Source: Mangrovimicrobium sp033283385
GTDB taxonomy: Bacteria; Pseudomonadota; Gammaproteobacteria; Pseudomonadales; Halieaceae
Direction of reading: 5' to 3'
DNA length: 64,000 nucleotides
Assembly: GCA_033283385.1 (NCBI GenBank)
Contig: JAWMQQ010000004.1
Coordinates: 186,001 to 250,000, forward strand
Notes under the pieces: generated by a model
Told to the model about the DNA's origin: nothing
What the model saw: the letters and a program-made list of their open reading frames with translations, nothing else
Databases searched by the model: none
Part shown: one piece after another, positions 35,389 through 43,742 of the stretch
Layout: every line of letters starts with the position of its first letter
How positions within the stretch are numbered: the first letter of the stretch is position 1
Translations under genes and position numbers: made by a program

Positions 35389-35421
35389 AAAAAAACCACC
35401 CTCCCCGGTGAGGGAGGGTGG
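35389..35421 (-). terminator. Rho-independent terminator of the dehydratase gene
   Basis: Read on the minus strand: a perfect 10-bp GC-rich stem (CCACCCTCCC / GGGAGGGTGG) with a 6-base loop, followed by seven T. It lies 18 bp past the stop of the gene at 35439, separating it from the CoA-transferase gene. Confidence 0.88.
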
Positions 35422-35438
35422 CCGGTTTACTGCGCTGA

Positions 35439-36569
35439 TCAGCCGCGGCTGGGCAGTTCGATGATGGCTGCGCCGGTGGCGGACAGTTCGCCGCGGTGGG
35501 TCTCGGCGCGCTGTACGACCTCGACAAACTTCTTGCCGTCTTCCTCGAACTTGCGCGTGACCTGGCCGTCGATGAAGATCACGTCGCCGTCCGGGTTGTG
35601 GCGGCGGATCTGGCTCTTGTGCTTGGTCAGGAAGCCGTCGTCACCCATCCAGTTGGTGCAGTGGTGGGTCAGCCAGGAGGTGCGCTCCGGGCCGTAATCG
35701 TAGGCGCCGGGGGTGCCGACTTCGCGGGCGAAGGCGTCGTCCCAGTGCACACGCTCGGGGCAGTCGGGGATGTTGAAGCGGTTCTTGATGGCCAGGCCCG
35801 GGTGCGCCTGCTGCATCTTCCACGCCAGCTTGTTGGAGCGGATGTAGAGGCCGCCCCAGCCCTGTGCGTAGCAGATGAAGCCGGTGACGGTCATCGGGCC
35901 CTTCATCATGCGCGGCAGTTCCTCGCCCTCGACGACGTCTTCCCAGTAGCGGGTGTTCGCGCCGCGGATTTCTTCATTGGCGTACAGCTTGCCCCACTCG
36001 GCCAGCTGCTCGTCGGTGAACTGCTCGACTTTACCTTTCACCTCGTCGTACTTGGTGCCGCGCTCGCGGGCTTCGTCGCGGTCGGTGCGGAACACCCAGC
36101 TGTCGGCGTCGGCGACCAGGTCACCTTCCTGGTTGTAGAAGTTGACGTGGTAGATCTGCTGGAAGGAGCGGCCGGCGAAGCGGGTCTGGTGCTCGATCAG
36201 GTCCTTCAGGTGCGCCTCGGTGGTGATGGTGTCGTTGCGCAGGACAGGCTTGTGCCAGTTCCAGTCGGCGCCGGCCCACATGGCGTGCACGCCGGACAGG
36301 CCGCCGCAGTAGCCGGAGATGATACGGCTGGTGGTGAACAGGAAGCTGGGCAGGGCCACGATGGAGCCGTACTTGGTCTTGGCCGCGTACTCCGGGTCGC
36401 ACCACAGCGGGTTGTCGTCACCGATGCCGTGGGCGTAGTGGCGGATCGCGTCGCGGGTGGCCTCGTAGTTCCAGGGCTCGATGGTGTTGGTGATCTTGAC
36501 GCCGATGCGCTCGCGCAGCTCGTTCAGACCCTCTTCAGTGATTTTCGGAAACTTGTTGACTGCAGTCAT
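35439..36569 (-). CDS. MaoC-like / FAS1-type dehydratase (double hotdog)
   Basis: A 376-residue protein built of two hotdog-like halves. The N-terminal half has YAHGIGDDNPLWCDPEYA, the usual dehydratase N-terminal pattern, and the second half has MTVTGFICYAQGWGGLY. It probably hydrates or dehydrates an acyl-CoA intermediate. It ends at a strong terminator and follows the acyl-CoA ligase gene by 21 bp, so ligase and dehydratase form one operon. Exact chemistry not determinable. Confidence 0.8.
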   Translation of the reverse strand: MTAVNKFPKITEEGLNELRERIGVKITNTIEPWNYEATRDAIRHYAHGIGDDNPLWCDPEYAAKTKYGSIVALPSFLFTTSRIISGYCGGLSGVHAMWAGADWNWHKPVLRNDTITTEAHLKDLIEHQTRFAGRSFQQIYHVNFYNQEGDLVADADSWVFRTDRDEARERGTKYDEVKGKVEQFTDEQLAEWGKLYANEEIRGANTRYWEDVVEGEELPRMMKGPMTVTGFICYAQGWGGLYIRSNKLAWKMQQAHPGLAIKNRFNIPDCPERVHWDDAFAREVGTPGAYDYGPERTSWLTHHCTNWMGDDGFLTKHKSQIRRHNPDGDVIFIDGQVTRKFEEDGKKFVEVVQRAETHRGELSATGAAIIELPSRG

Positions 36570-36590
36570 GGGTTGTCTCTCCTTGGTATA

Positions 36591-38162
36591 TCAATTACTG
36601 GCGGCGGCCGCGGGAGCCGAGGCGGCTTCGCGGTCGCGCAGAACCTTGCGATGCACCTTGCCCGCCGGTGTCTTCGGCAGCTCGCTCGCAAATTCGACAA
36701 TGCGCGGGAATTCGTGCTGTGCCAGCCGCTCCCGCGTGAACTTCTGTAATTCCTCGACGAATTCGTCGGAGGGGGCACGCTTGCTCACCACGAATGCCTT
36801 GACCACCTGGCCGCGGGTTGCGTCGGGCACGCCGATGACGGCGACCTCCTCGACATCGTCGTGCTTGAGCATGGTGTTCTCGATTTCCACGGCGCTCATG
36901 GTCCAGCCGGCGGAGATGATCACGTCGTCGGCGCGGCCGCAGTGGTAGAGGTAGCCCTCGTCGTCCACGCGGGCGAGATCCTTGGTGGTCTCCCAGTGGT
37001 CGCGCTTCCACAGCATCAGCTCGCCGACCTCGTTGGGCTCGGTGGGCGTGCCGTCGGGGCGGTGCACTTCCAGCTTCAGGCCGGGGATGGGCTTGCCCAG
37101 GGAGCCGGGCTTGACCTCGTAGTCCTCGGCGCCGGGGAAGTTGACCAGTACCACGCCGATCTCGGTGGTGCCGTACATGCTGCAGGCGGGCACGTGGAAG
37201 GTCTGGTCGATGAATTCCAGGGTGGCCGGGTCGCAGGGCTCGCCGGTGAACGACAGCTTCTTGATGGAGAAGTTGAAGTCGCCGCCCTTGCCGGAGTTTT
37301 TCATCATCCGGTAATGGGTCGCGGCGGCGGACATGTTGGTGATCTTGTAATCCTGCAGCGCCTGCATCAGGCGCACCGCGTCGAACTTGCCGGCGAAGGT
37401 GCCGGTGGTGACGCCCAGGCCCAGGGGGGCGAGAGTGCCGTGCCACAGGCCGTGGCCCCAGGCCGGGGAGGACGGGCAGAAGTACTCGTCCCCCGGGCGG
37501 ATGCCGGTGCCGTAGAGCGCGGCGAACATCAGGGTGACCAGCGACCTGTGGGTGTGCTTGACCGCCGCGGGCAGCTCGCGGGTGGTGCCGGAGGTGTACT
37601 GGAACACCGCCATGTCGCTGGCTTTGGTCTTTGTTTCGAAGCTCGTCGGGTACTTGCTGATGGTGTCCAGCAGGTCCTGGTTGGCGACCACCACCTTCAG
37701 GCCTTCCACCTGGTGGGCGATGTCCGACTTCTCCTCGTTGGTCACCAGCAGGCTGGGCTTGCAGTCGTCCACGCGCAGGCGCAGGCCGTCCAGCCCGAAC
37801 AGGGTGAACAGCGGCACGCTGATCGCGCCGGCCATCATCGCGCCGAACAGGCTGGTGTAGAAGGGCAGCGAGGGCTCCAGCATGAAGGCGATGCGGTCGC
37901 CGGGGCCGATGCCCTGTTCCACCAGCCAGTGGGCGAACTGGGCGGAGCGGGCGGCGATCTCGTCGAAGCTGAGGATCTCGTCGCTGCCGTCGGCGTGGGC
38001 GATACGCACCGCGGTGCGGCCGCTGCCATCGGCGTGGCGGGTGATGCACTCGTGGGCGATATTGAAGTACTCGCGATCGCCGTCGAACAGCTCCCACAGG
38101 GCCGCGGAGTTGGCGTGGGCCTGGGCGTCGGCATAGGACGTGTAATCGGTGAGGCGGGGCAT
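36591..38162 (-). CDS. Acyl-CoA ligase (AMP-binding family) 2
   Basis: A 523-residue adenylate-forming ligase. The adenylate motif reads TSGTTRELPAAVKHTH, a variant of the usual SGTTGxPK found in the acetyl-/medium-chain branch. MYGTTEIG, CGRADDVIISAGW and the C-terminal catalytic Lys in TPAGKVHRKVL are present. ATG 38162 is chosen because the preceding in-frame part lies in the promoter gap. It is divergent from the IclR gene and first in the ligase-dehydratase operon. Confidence 0.86.
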   Translation of the reverse strand: MPRLTDYTSYADAQAHANSAALWELFDGDREYFNIAHECITRHADGSGRTAVRIAHADGSDEILSFDEIAARSAQFAHWLVEQGIGPGDRIAFMLEPSLPFYTSLFGAMMAGAISVPLFTLFGLDGLRLRVDDCKPSLLVTNEEKSDIAHQVEGLKVVVANQDLLDTISKYPTSFETKTKASDMAVFQYTSGTTRELPAAVKHTHRSLVTLMFAALYGTGIRPGDEYFCPSSPAWGHGLWHGTLAPLGLGVTTGTFAGKFDAVRLMQALQDYKITNMSAAATHYRMMKNSGKGGDFNFSIKKLSFTGEPCDPATLEFIDQTFHVPACSMYGTTEIGVVLVNFPGAEDYEVKPGSLGKPIPGLKLEVHRPDGTPTEPNEVGELMLWKRDHWETTKDLARVDDEGYLYHCGRADDVIISAGWTMSAVEIENTMLKHDDVEEVAVIGVPDATRGQVVKAFVVSKRAPSDEFVEELQKFTRERLAQHEFPRIVEFASELPKTPAGKVHRKVLRDREAASAPAAAASN

Positions 38163-38261
38163 TCTGCGCTCGTTTCTCGTCTCGTATTCGGTTGCGGATC
38201 GCCGGGTGGCTTGGAACCTCCGGCGGGAGCGGCACAATGCCACAAAAAAATAGTGTTGTAA

Positions 38262-38282
38262 ATATAGAAACAAATTCTATAT
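38262..38282. promoter_or_regulatory. Inverted repeat in IclR / ligase divergent promoter
   Basis: A perfect 8-bp inverted repeat, ATATAGAA and TTCTATAT, separated by ACAAA, in the gap 38163-38352. IclR proteins commonly bind short AT-rich palindromes in the divergent promoter of their target operon. It is the best operator candidate for the adjacent IclR gene. Confidence 0.6.
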
Positions 38283-38352
38283 ATTGAAGGTCTGAAATCT
38301 CGGAGCCCGCGCGAAACCGCGAGGGCCATCAGCTGTAGCAAGGGAGAGGTCT

Positions 38353-39159
38353 ATGTCCACCCCAGCGAAATCCGCCCCGGTGAAGGATCGCAAGCTCGCC
38401 AAGTCCGTGAAGGACAGCAAGGCCCCGGCCATTTCCCGCGCCGCGGCCATCCTGCGGTTGCTCGGCAAGAGCGAGAGGCCACTGGGCCTGCAGTCCATCG
38501 CGCGCGAACTGGGCTTGGTGCCCAGCACCTGCCTGTATGTACTGCGCACCCTGGTGGCCGAGGAGTTCGTCGCCTTCGACCCGGACACCAAGCGCTATTC
38601 ACTGGAAGCTGGTGTGCTGACGCTGGCGCGCCAGTGGCTGCGCCGCAACCAGTTCACCGATTTCGCCCAGCCGGTGCTGGACAGCATCAGCCGCGAGTTC
38701 GACGTGACCATGCTGGGCGTCAACGTCGTGGGGGAGGATCACATTGTGGTGGTGGCGGTGTCCCGCGCAGGCATCAACCTGCAGGTGAGCGTGCAGGTAG
38801 GCTCAAGGTTCCCGGCGTTGATCAGCGCGACGGGCCGCTGCATCGCCGCCTGCGGCGGCTACTCCGACGAGGAACTGGCAGCGCGCTTCGCCGAGTTGCG
38901 CTGGGAAGACCCGCCGAGCTTCGAGCAGTGGATGGAAGAAGTCCGGCAGGCCCGCGAGCAGGGCTACGCGATAGACCGCGGCAACTACATCGCCGGGATA
39001 ACCGTCGTCGCCGCGCCCGTATGGAAAGCGCCAGGGCAATTCACCCATGCGCTGGTGGCGCTGGCGCTCGGAACGTCACTGGTGCGCGGCGGGCAGGATG
39101 AGCTTGCGCAGCGCATGGTAAGCGCGGCGGAGGTGCTGTCGTCCCAATTGGGCGGCTGA
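38353..39159 (+). CDS. IclR-family transcriptional regulator
   Basis: A 268-residue regulator. An N-terminal charged stretch of about 25 residues is followed by a winged helix (ISRAAAILRLLGKSERPLGL, then ARELGLVPSTCLYVLRTL) and a C-terminal GAF-like ligand domain. It is transcribed away from the ligase-dehydratase operon across an inverted repeat, so it probably controls that operon and itself. The ligand is likely an acid or acyl-CoA of the pathway. Confidence 0.87.
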   Translation: MSTPAKSAPVKDRKLAKSVKDSKAPAISRAAAILRLLGKSERPLGLQSIARELGLVPSTCLYVLRTLVAEEFVAFDPDTKRYSLEAGVLTLARQWLRRNQFTDFAQPVLDSISREFDVTMLGVNVVGEDHIVVVAVSRAGINLQVSVQVGSRFPALISATGRCIAACGGYSDEELAARFAELRWEDPPSFEQWMEEVRQAREQGYAIDRGNYIAGITVVAAPVWKAPGQFTHALVALALGTSLVRGGQDELAQRMVSAAEVLSSQLGG

Positions 39160-39222
39160 CAGGACTGGACGGCGGTCCCGAAACGCGGGAAAGTACTGGC
39201 AGGTGATCCCACGGAGGGGATT

Positions 39223-39624
39223 ATGCGAGTCATCAAAACCATGCGCCCCGGCGACCGGGGCACCCACCGATTCCACAGGCGCTACGGCGAGCGGCTGTGT
39301 GCCGTGCGTTATCGCGATTCCGCCTGCGGCGCGAAGACACTCACCACCATCGAAATCATTGTCGACGAGCGCGACAAGGTTCCCAGAGGTATCTGCCAGA
39401 ACGCCGTGCATGCGCACCGGCGGGCGGAGCCTGTTGCCCTGCGGATTGCTTACGACGAAATGGAACTGCGTGAGCTGGTAAAGAGCGCCGGAGGGCGCTG
39501 GAGTAAGGCGGGGAAGGCGTGGGTAGCGCAGCGCGGAACCGCAGTTCGATTGGGATTGGCACATCGGGTGGTTGAGGGTCTGGTGGAGGCGTGTACAGAT
39601 GTGGATACGAGTTTTGAGATTTGA
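39223..39624 (+). CDS. Conserved hypothetical protein
   Basis: A 133-residue basic protein starting MRVIKTMRPGDRGTHRFHRR. The C-terminal half (LRELVKSAGGRWSKAGKAWV) has the GGRW...W pattern of small proteins of unknown function often found near mobile DNA. No catalytic motif is evident. It is the last GC-rich gene before the cassette array and marks the left border. Function unknown. Confidence 0.68.
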   Translation: MRVIKTMRPGDRGTHRFHRRYGERLCAVRYRDSACGAKTLTTIEIIVDERDKVPRGICQNAVHAHRRAEPVALRIAYDEMELRELVKSAGGRWSKAGKAWVAQRGTAVRLGLAHRVVEGLVEACTDVDTSFEI

Positions 39625-39754
39625 TGTGTGTAGCTGTGGAGACTTGTGGGCACATTAAGAGACAAACGGTTAGTGATGGAGACCATGTGCAGATGAAACC
39701 ACGCAATATAAGTAACTGTTACGTGCACGCAACGCCCAGGTATCGGAGCAGCTA

Positions 39755-40004
39755 GTGAGCGGATTACATTCAAGATATATTTTAAGAATATGTGGAGTGA
39801 TTCTATCTATCTTGTTAATTGCTGTCGGCCTGATTAATGCGTGGGCTTTTCATCCGCGGTGGCTCTGACTTTGGAATTCTGAATATTTTCACTCTCATTG
39901 TTATGGGTTTGTACGCGGGACTTTATGGATTCACCGGTCAAAGTAGTTTTGTTCGATACTTGCGCGAAAAGCGGAATACAGTCCATGAAGAGAGTCGCAC
40001 GTAA
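39755..40004 (+). pseudogene. Frameshifted small membrane protein gene (first cassette)
   Basis: GTG 39755, with GGAG upstream, reads a hydrophobic peptide (GVILSILLIAVGLINAW) that stops at 39868. The frame one base over continues without a stop as GILNIFTLIVMGLYAGLYGF and a charged tail, ending at TAA 40002 in the first attC. A single-base change near the TTTT run at about 39843 would rejoin them into a protein of about 82 residues with two membrane segments. The gene therefore looks recently broken, or the base call there is wrong. Confidence 0.5.
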
Positions 40005-40058
40005 CAAGGCCAAGCAGCGGGACGCGCTTACAGCGCGCCCTTGTTGGCGGCGTTATGC
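39999..40058 (+). other. attC site 1
   Basis: Runs from ACGTAACAAGG to GCGTTATGC with AAGCAGCGGGACGCGC / GCGCGCCCTTGTT arms between. The ATG of the next cassette gene lies inside its 3' core GTTATGC. Confidence 0.85.
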
Positions 40059-40366
40059 GGCCTAGCCAAATGCGGTGCCCAGGATGCGCAGACCTGCTAG
40101 AGAAGATTGATGGAATGTACCTGTGTCCAGCAACTAAGACTAGCTATCCTCCTGCGGTATCAGACTTCCTAGACGCTGCATTTTATGAGTACACAAATGG
40201 CCATAGACGGGAAGTTCGCGATGAGGAAGTTTCGAGCGGCTGGTGCTGTTTAAACTGTGGTCAATCCACATACTTTCAAGAGAAATCATTTGTATGTGCC
40301 ACGTGCGGTATGGCGGTGCCAGGCACGCTTCAGCACCTTATGCAAAAAAGAGTTGGTCATCCATGA
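40055..40366 (+). CDS. Zinc-ribbon-like cassette protein
   Basis: A 103-residue protein whose ATG lies in the attC core. Cysteine pairs at 8/11 (CPGC), 65/68 (CLNC) and 81/84 (CATC), with a further Cys at 24, suggest one or two zinc ribbons. It may bind nucleic acid or a partner protein. No family was recognised. It ends five bases before the next attC. Confidence 0.75.
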   Translation: MRPSQMRCPGCADLLEKIDGMYLCPATKTSYPPAVSDFLDAAFYEYTNGHRREVRDEEVSSGWCCLNCGQSTYFQEKSFVCATCGMAVPGTLQHLMQKRVGHP

Positions 40367-40373
40367 GTAAGCC

Positions 40374-40448
40374 GCATAACAAGTCAAGGCAGCAAGGGCG
40401 CTCCGCGCCGGGACCGGCTAACGCCGGCCCCTGCTTGAAGCGTTAGGG
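40374..40448 (+). other. attC site 2
   Basis: GCATAACAAGTC to GCGTTAGGG. The interior AAGGCAGCAAGGGCGC is shared with the decayed site at 51687. Central GGCTAACGCCGGCC forms a stem. Confidence 0.88.
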
Positions 40449-40464
40449 TGCACTTCATAGTCCG

Positions 40465-40899
40465 ATGTATACCCTGAGAACATCGAATTCTTCAGATGCC
40501 GATTTCGCTTTCGAAACCGTCAAAGCTACGATGCGAGATTTCGCAATTCAAACTTGGGGTGCGTGGCATGAGCAGGAGTCAAAAAAGGCTGCTATTCACG
40601 ACACAGAACAAGGCAAAATTCAAATAATCTATCTTGGCGACGAGAAGGCTGGAACGTTACAGTACGAGACAAGCGAAGCCGAAATATTCGTGAGTCAAAT
40701 ATACTTCTTGCCTCCCTTTCAAAATCGGGGCATTGGTAGTCAAATTATCGGTAAATTGCAGAAAGAATCTAGGGAGTCAAAGCTTCCAATAAGGTTGAGT
40801 GTTCTGCGCGTAAACTCAGCAACAGAATTCTATTTGAAAATGGGCTTTGCCATTGAGAAGGAAACCGATGAACGAGTGTTCATGCAATATGCACCCTAA
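40465..40899 (+). CDS. GNAT-family N-acetyltransferase (cassette)
   Basis: A 144-residue GNAT protein. The acetyl-CoA loop is QNRGIGS after the IYFLPPF strand, and a SATEFYLKMGF end motif follows. It should acetylate a small molecule or protein. Its TAA stop is part of the next attC, the normal cassette layout. GNAT genes are common integron cargo; the target is unknown. Confidence 0.85.
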   Translation: MYTLRTSNSSDADFAFETVKATMRDFAIQTWGAWHEQESKKAAIHDTEQGKIQIIYLGDEKAGTLQYETSEAEIFVSQIYFLPPFQNRGIGSQIIGKLQKESRESKLPIRLSVLRVNSATEFYLKMGFAIEKETDERVFMQYAP

Positions 40900-40965
40900 C
40901 AAGTCAAGCCACGCGGACGCCAAAACCGCTGCGCGGTTTCGCCGCCGGTGCTTGAGGCGTTAATG
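40894..40965 (+). other. attC site 3
   Basis: CCCTAACAAGTC to GCGTTAATG, with a CAAAACCGCTGCGCGGTTT hairpin inside. Confidence 0.87.
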
Positions 40966-41197
40966 GGCGCTCTAGTGAGCCACGAGGATCTGAATTAAAG
41001 TACGATCATGACTAAGAGATACGGACATCGGCTCACCACCCAAACGGACTTGGAGGAAATCATGCAGACTCTCTCGCCTTATAACTGCGTCTCTTCCGGG
41101 GCGGCGGCTTATAACCAAAAAACGTTCCCGCGGAAACGCGCATCAATTTTGTCCGTTGCTTGCCCGACCATCGTGTGCAACTCGAAGCACCGCGCTC
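40966..41197 (+). other. Cassette without a convincing gene
   Basis: A 232-bp cassette between attC 3 and attC 4. A frame opening at ATG 41008 runs through attC 4 into the next gene, and another frame ends correctly at the attC TAA but has no good start. Neither has a clear ribosome site or recognisable product. It may be non-coding or a decayed gene. Confidence 0.5.
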
Positions 41198-41255
41198 CAT
41201 TAACAAGTCAGGGTTACGGACACGCTAACGCGTGCCGCAACCTGCAGCGTTATGG
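41198..41255 (+). other. attC site 4
   Basis: CATTAACAAGTCAGGG to GCGTTATGG with CACGCTAACGCGTG at the centre. Same subtype as sites 6 and 7. Confidence 0.85.
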
Positions 41256-41292
41256 GGTTGAGCCCGCGTGCATTGCTTCAAGGAAGATCCGA

Positions 41293-41901
41293 ATGCCCAT
41301 TAGGTGGATTTTATTACTATGTGTCAATCTTTCGCTTAGTTCAGCAGTTATGGCTTCGGGCTCAAAGTGGGAGAGTTTTGGCTGGGAAGCGAAAGCTAAT
41401 GACGGAGCATGTATGCTTCAATCGACAAATCTACGACCATACTTTGGAGAGGACTTAAAGAGCCGTAACGAGCTGCTGAATCTGACAGCAACATTCTATC
41501 AAGCAAACATTCAGATGGACTATCCACATATATCTGAGGATTTCGGATTTGGACTTGGAGAAACCGTCCTTATTCTCACAGTTCAGTACTACGAAGACAT
41601 ATCGCGTGATGTTGTACGAGGGAACTCCACGACGGAAGCGAGTATCAATGGGTTGGAATTTGTTCCTGGCAATTTTGATAATCACGGATACTTTTATTTG
41701 GGCGGGCCGAGTGCCGCCAAGCTATATAAAACCCTTGCTTCTGGAGCTTCTTGGAACTTTGTTGGGCGAGATTCGAATGGAAGAACCCATACTAGAGAAG
41801 TAGATCCTTATAATTTCACTGTCTCCTCGGCAATGTTTGAGGCGTGTAATGAAGCAATGGCTTCTCAACAGGTTTTAGATGTTTATTCACCGGCCCCATA
41901 A
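41293..41901 (+). CDS. Secreted cassette protein of unknown function
   Basis: A 202-residue protein from ATG 41293 with an AGGAAG ribosome site. Residues 1-22 form a signal peptide (MPIRWILLLCVNLSLSSAVM and on), so it is periplasmic or exported. The mature part is beta-rich (GETVLILTVQYYEDI, GYFYLGGPSAAKLY) with two Cys (CMLQ, EACNE) that could pair. The frame is open upstream through attC 4, but that stretch is not likely coding. No family recognised. Confidence 0.72.
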   Translation: MPIRWILLLCVNLSLSSAVMASGSKWESFGWEAKANDGACMLQSTNLRPYFGEDLKSRNELLNLTATFYQANIQMDYPHISEDFGFGLGETVLILTVQYYEDISRDVVRGNSTTEASINGLEFVPGNFDNHGYFYLGGPSAAKLYKTLASGASWNFVGRDSNGRTHTREVDPYNFTVSSAMFEACNEAMASQQVLDVYSPAP

Positions 41902-41973
41902 CAAGTGCGGGCAGTACGCTCCCTTCGGTCGCCGGACCGCTGAACAGCGCGTCCGCTGCCGTCAGCGTTAGGT
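41896..41973 (+). other. attC site 5
   Basis: CCATAACAAGTGCGGGC to GCGTTAGGT. Interior TACGCTCCCTTCGGTCGCC is almost identical to site 18. Confidence 0.88.
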
Positions 41974-41982
41974 GCCTGCAGA

Positions 41983-42366
41983 TTGCGCGCGCTCCTATCA
42001 GTATTGATCCTCCTTTACTCTGCTATAGCTCAGGGAGATGATGAGTTAGCTTTAGTGGTGGCGCCCAGGGCCGCAGAACTGAGTGATAAGGAGTGCCAAG
42101 ATTACCTAGATGACCCCAGCAACGAAATCTGCCTAGATCGCGTGTTTAACTTGAGATTTGAAGTGCTGAAGGTCCTGAATGGCACATATCAGTCGAAAGA
42201 AATCCAAGCAATTGGCTTCTACCATGGATGGGGATTACCAATTTACATGCTTTACGAGCCAGCGTGTGTGTCCTTCAGCAAGAAAGGTGAATTGTTCATT
42301 CTTGAAGAAGCTCTCCCAGCAAAAGCGATTGGCTCTAAGTATATCTGCGAGGAGGAGGGTGAGTGA
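41983..42366 (+). CDS. Secreted cassette protein of unknown function
   Basis: A 127-residue protein with a likely TTG start at 41983, giving signal peptide MRALLSVLILLYSAIAQG. Three further Cys (SDKECQD, NEICLD, KYICEE) and CVSF suggest disulfides in the mature domain. The start is uncertain because no ATG or good ribosome site is present. The attC begins 7 bp after the stop. No family assigned. Confidence 0.62.
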   Translation: MRALLSVLILLYSAIAQGDDELALVVAPRAAELSDKECQDYLDDPSNEICLDRVFNLRFEVLKVLNGTYQSKEIQAIGFYHGWGLPIYMLYEPACVSFSKKGELFILEEALPAKAIGSKYICEEEGE

Positions 42367-42372
42367 GAATGC

Positions 42373-42433
42373 ACCTAACAAGTCAGGGCTACGGACGCGC
42401 AAACTGCGCGCGCCGCAGCCTGCGGCGTTACGT
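42373..42433 (+). other. attC site 6
   Basis: ACCTAACAAGTCAGGG to GCGTTACGT. Nearly identical to site 7 except one base in the central palindrome. Confidence 0.88.
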
Positions 42434-42728
42434 GAAAGCCCACGAGTGCCGCTGCCCTCAAAGCTAGGCGGCTTCGTGAAGGAGATGTTAATCATCGAGC
42501 AGCTGGCGGCGCTTTTTGAATTCCGGAAGAGACTTAGTCCTTTCGAGGGCCAGTGGTCGCAGTCTTAAAGTTTGGAGCCGGGCAGCTCAGTGAGGTTGTG
42601 CCAGGTTCGCTCGGTGGTAAGTTGAGCTCGTAGTGCCGCTGAAGCGGAATCAGCATAGTGCCAAGCCGATCTCCGTTTTGGCTTAAGACGTTACATCAGG
42701 AAAGGGTGGCTCAAAATGGCAGCATCTC
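42434..42728 (+). other. Cassette without a convincing gene
   Basis: A 295-bp cassette. The only + strand candidate is a frame of about 30 codons around 42475-42568 (KEMLIIEQLAALFEFRK), with no proper ribosome site. GCCAAGCC and TTTTGGCTT near 42660-42680 form a weak stem followed by GACGTTACATC, which might be an old attC end. No function can be given. Confidence 0.45.
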
Positions 42729-42789
42729 ACGTAACAAGTCAGGGCTACGGACGCGCTAACTGCGCGCGCCGCAGCCTGCGGCGTTATAC
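42729..42789 (+). other. attC site 7
   Basis: ACGTAACAAGTCAGGG to GCGTTATAC with a GCGCGCTAACTGCGCGC-like centre. Subtype of sites 4 and 6. Confidence 0.88.
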
Positions 42790-42795
42790 ATCCTC

Positions 42796-43191
42796 ATGAG
42801 ACGCAGTGCGCTTTTGCTGATTTTCTTGACCCTGGCCGCATGCTCAGACCGTGGTTCAGAGATTAAAGCCAGGGCAGACATATTTGTTAGAGAATCGGTC
42901 TTGCCTGTACTAAAAACTATGGACGTGGAAAGCATCAATGCGATCAGTTGCCAACATCGAGGTATAAAAGGAATTCGTACATATCTCGAAGATATTGGGC
43001 GCCTAAATGACCAGAAAGAAATCCAGGTTGCCTCCGATTTGATAAAGGTGGCTGAAAACGAATATGACTATGTTGCTACTTACAAAATCACTGGTGGATT
43101 CTCTTTAGGGCAACAGTCCATTGCTGTTGGGTTGCTCGAATTGGAGTCAGGATGGTGTCTTTCAACTCTGGGCGAGTGGTCGGATGTATAA
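42796..43191 (+). CDS. Putative lipoprotein (cassette)
   Basis: A 131-residue protein with a lipoprotein signal: MRRSALLLIFLTLAACSD, lipobox LAAC with Cys16. The mature part (SVLPVLKTMDVESINAI, VGLLELESGWCLSTLGEW) has no recognised family. It starts 7 bp after attC 7 and its TAA opens attC 8. It is probably anchored in the outer or inner membrane. Confidence 0.75.
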   Translation: MRRSALLLIFLTLAACSDRGSEIKARADIFVRESVLPVLKTMDVESINAISCQHRGIKGIRTYLEDIGRLNDQKEIQVASDLIKVAENEYDYVATYKITGGFSLGQQSIAVGLLELESGWCLSTLGEWSDV

Positions 43192-43248
43192 CAAGTACGG
43201 GCAGCAGGGACGCGCAAACTGCGCGCGCCCCTGCCGTCAGCGTTATGC
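43186..43248 (+). other. attC site 8
   Basis: GTATAACAAGTACGGGC to GCGTTATGC, with GCGCGCAAACTGCGCGC as central stem. Confidence 0.88.
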
Positions 43249-43259
43249 ATAGTCGGTGT

Positions 43260-43664
43260 ATGAAAAATATATTGAAGTTCAACTTAGTACTGTTAATTTT
43301 AACGCTGGCATCGTGCACGATCCCAGCAAAGGTAGTATTTATCAACAACTGTGACACGGTGATTACCGTTAATATTGACAATAAAAAAGTTAAAGTTGAA
43401 CCAGGCGAAGTAAAAGAAATTGAGGGTATGGAATATGGAAGGTTTACGGTATCAATTAGCGGGGTTGAATATCATTACCCAATTGTAGAGTTACCATCAC
43501 AAAACGTTCATTTGGTAGGTTGGGGTCCTTTCAAGAAAAGGTTGTTCTACGCTCAAATAGAAAATGGGGCCGTAATATGGGCATTAAATAAAGGTCAACG
43601 TAAACCAATGAAAAAATTTCCAGAGCAACCCAGCGGTTTTCCGCTAAGGCCAAAAAATGCATAA
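43260..43664 (+). CDS. Putative lipoprotein (cassette)
   Basis: A 134-residue protein. ATG 43260 gives MKNILKFNLVLLILTLASC, a lipoprotein signal with Cys19; ATG 43245 inside the attC core is also in frame. The mature part is beta-rich and has FINNCDTVITVNIDNKKVKV and VEPGEVKEIEG, the pattern of a small beta-sandwich. Very AT-rich compared with the flanking chromosome. No family assigned. Confidence 0.74.
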   Translation: MKNILKFNLVLLILTLASCTIPAKVVFINNCDTVITVNIDNKKVKVEPGEVKEIEGMEYGRFTVSISGVEYHYPIVELPSQNVHLVGWGPFKKRLFYAQIENGAVIWALNKGQRKPMKKFPEQPSGFPLRPKNA

Positions 43665-43730
43665 CAAGTGCAGGCATGTGACAGTCAAACCGCTGGCGCG
43701 TTTTGCCTGCACATGCTGCAGGCGTTAAAT
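43659..43730 (+). other. attC site 9
   Basis: GCATAACAAGTGCAGGC to GCGTTAAAT. Arms CAGGCATGTG / CACATGCTGC close the structure. Confidence 0.87.
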
Positions 43731-43742
43731 GGTAAACGAGCT

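Noticed and set aside
39160..40000. Integron integrase or attI at the left edge of the array
   Set aside because: No tyrosine recombinase motifs in any frame near either border; the lone GTTAGTG at 39669 is too short to call attI.
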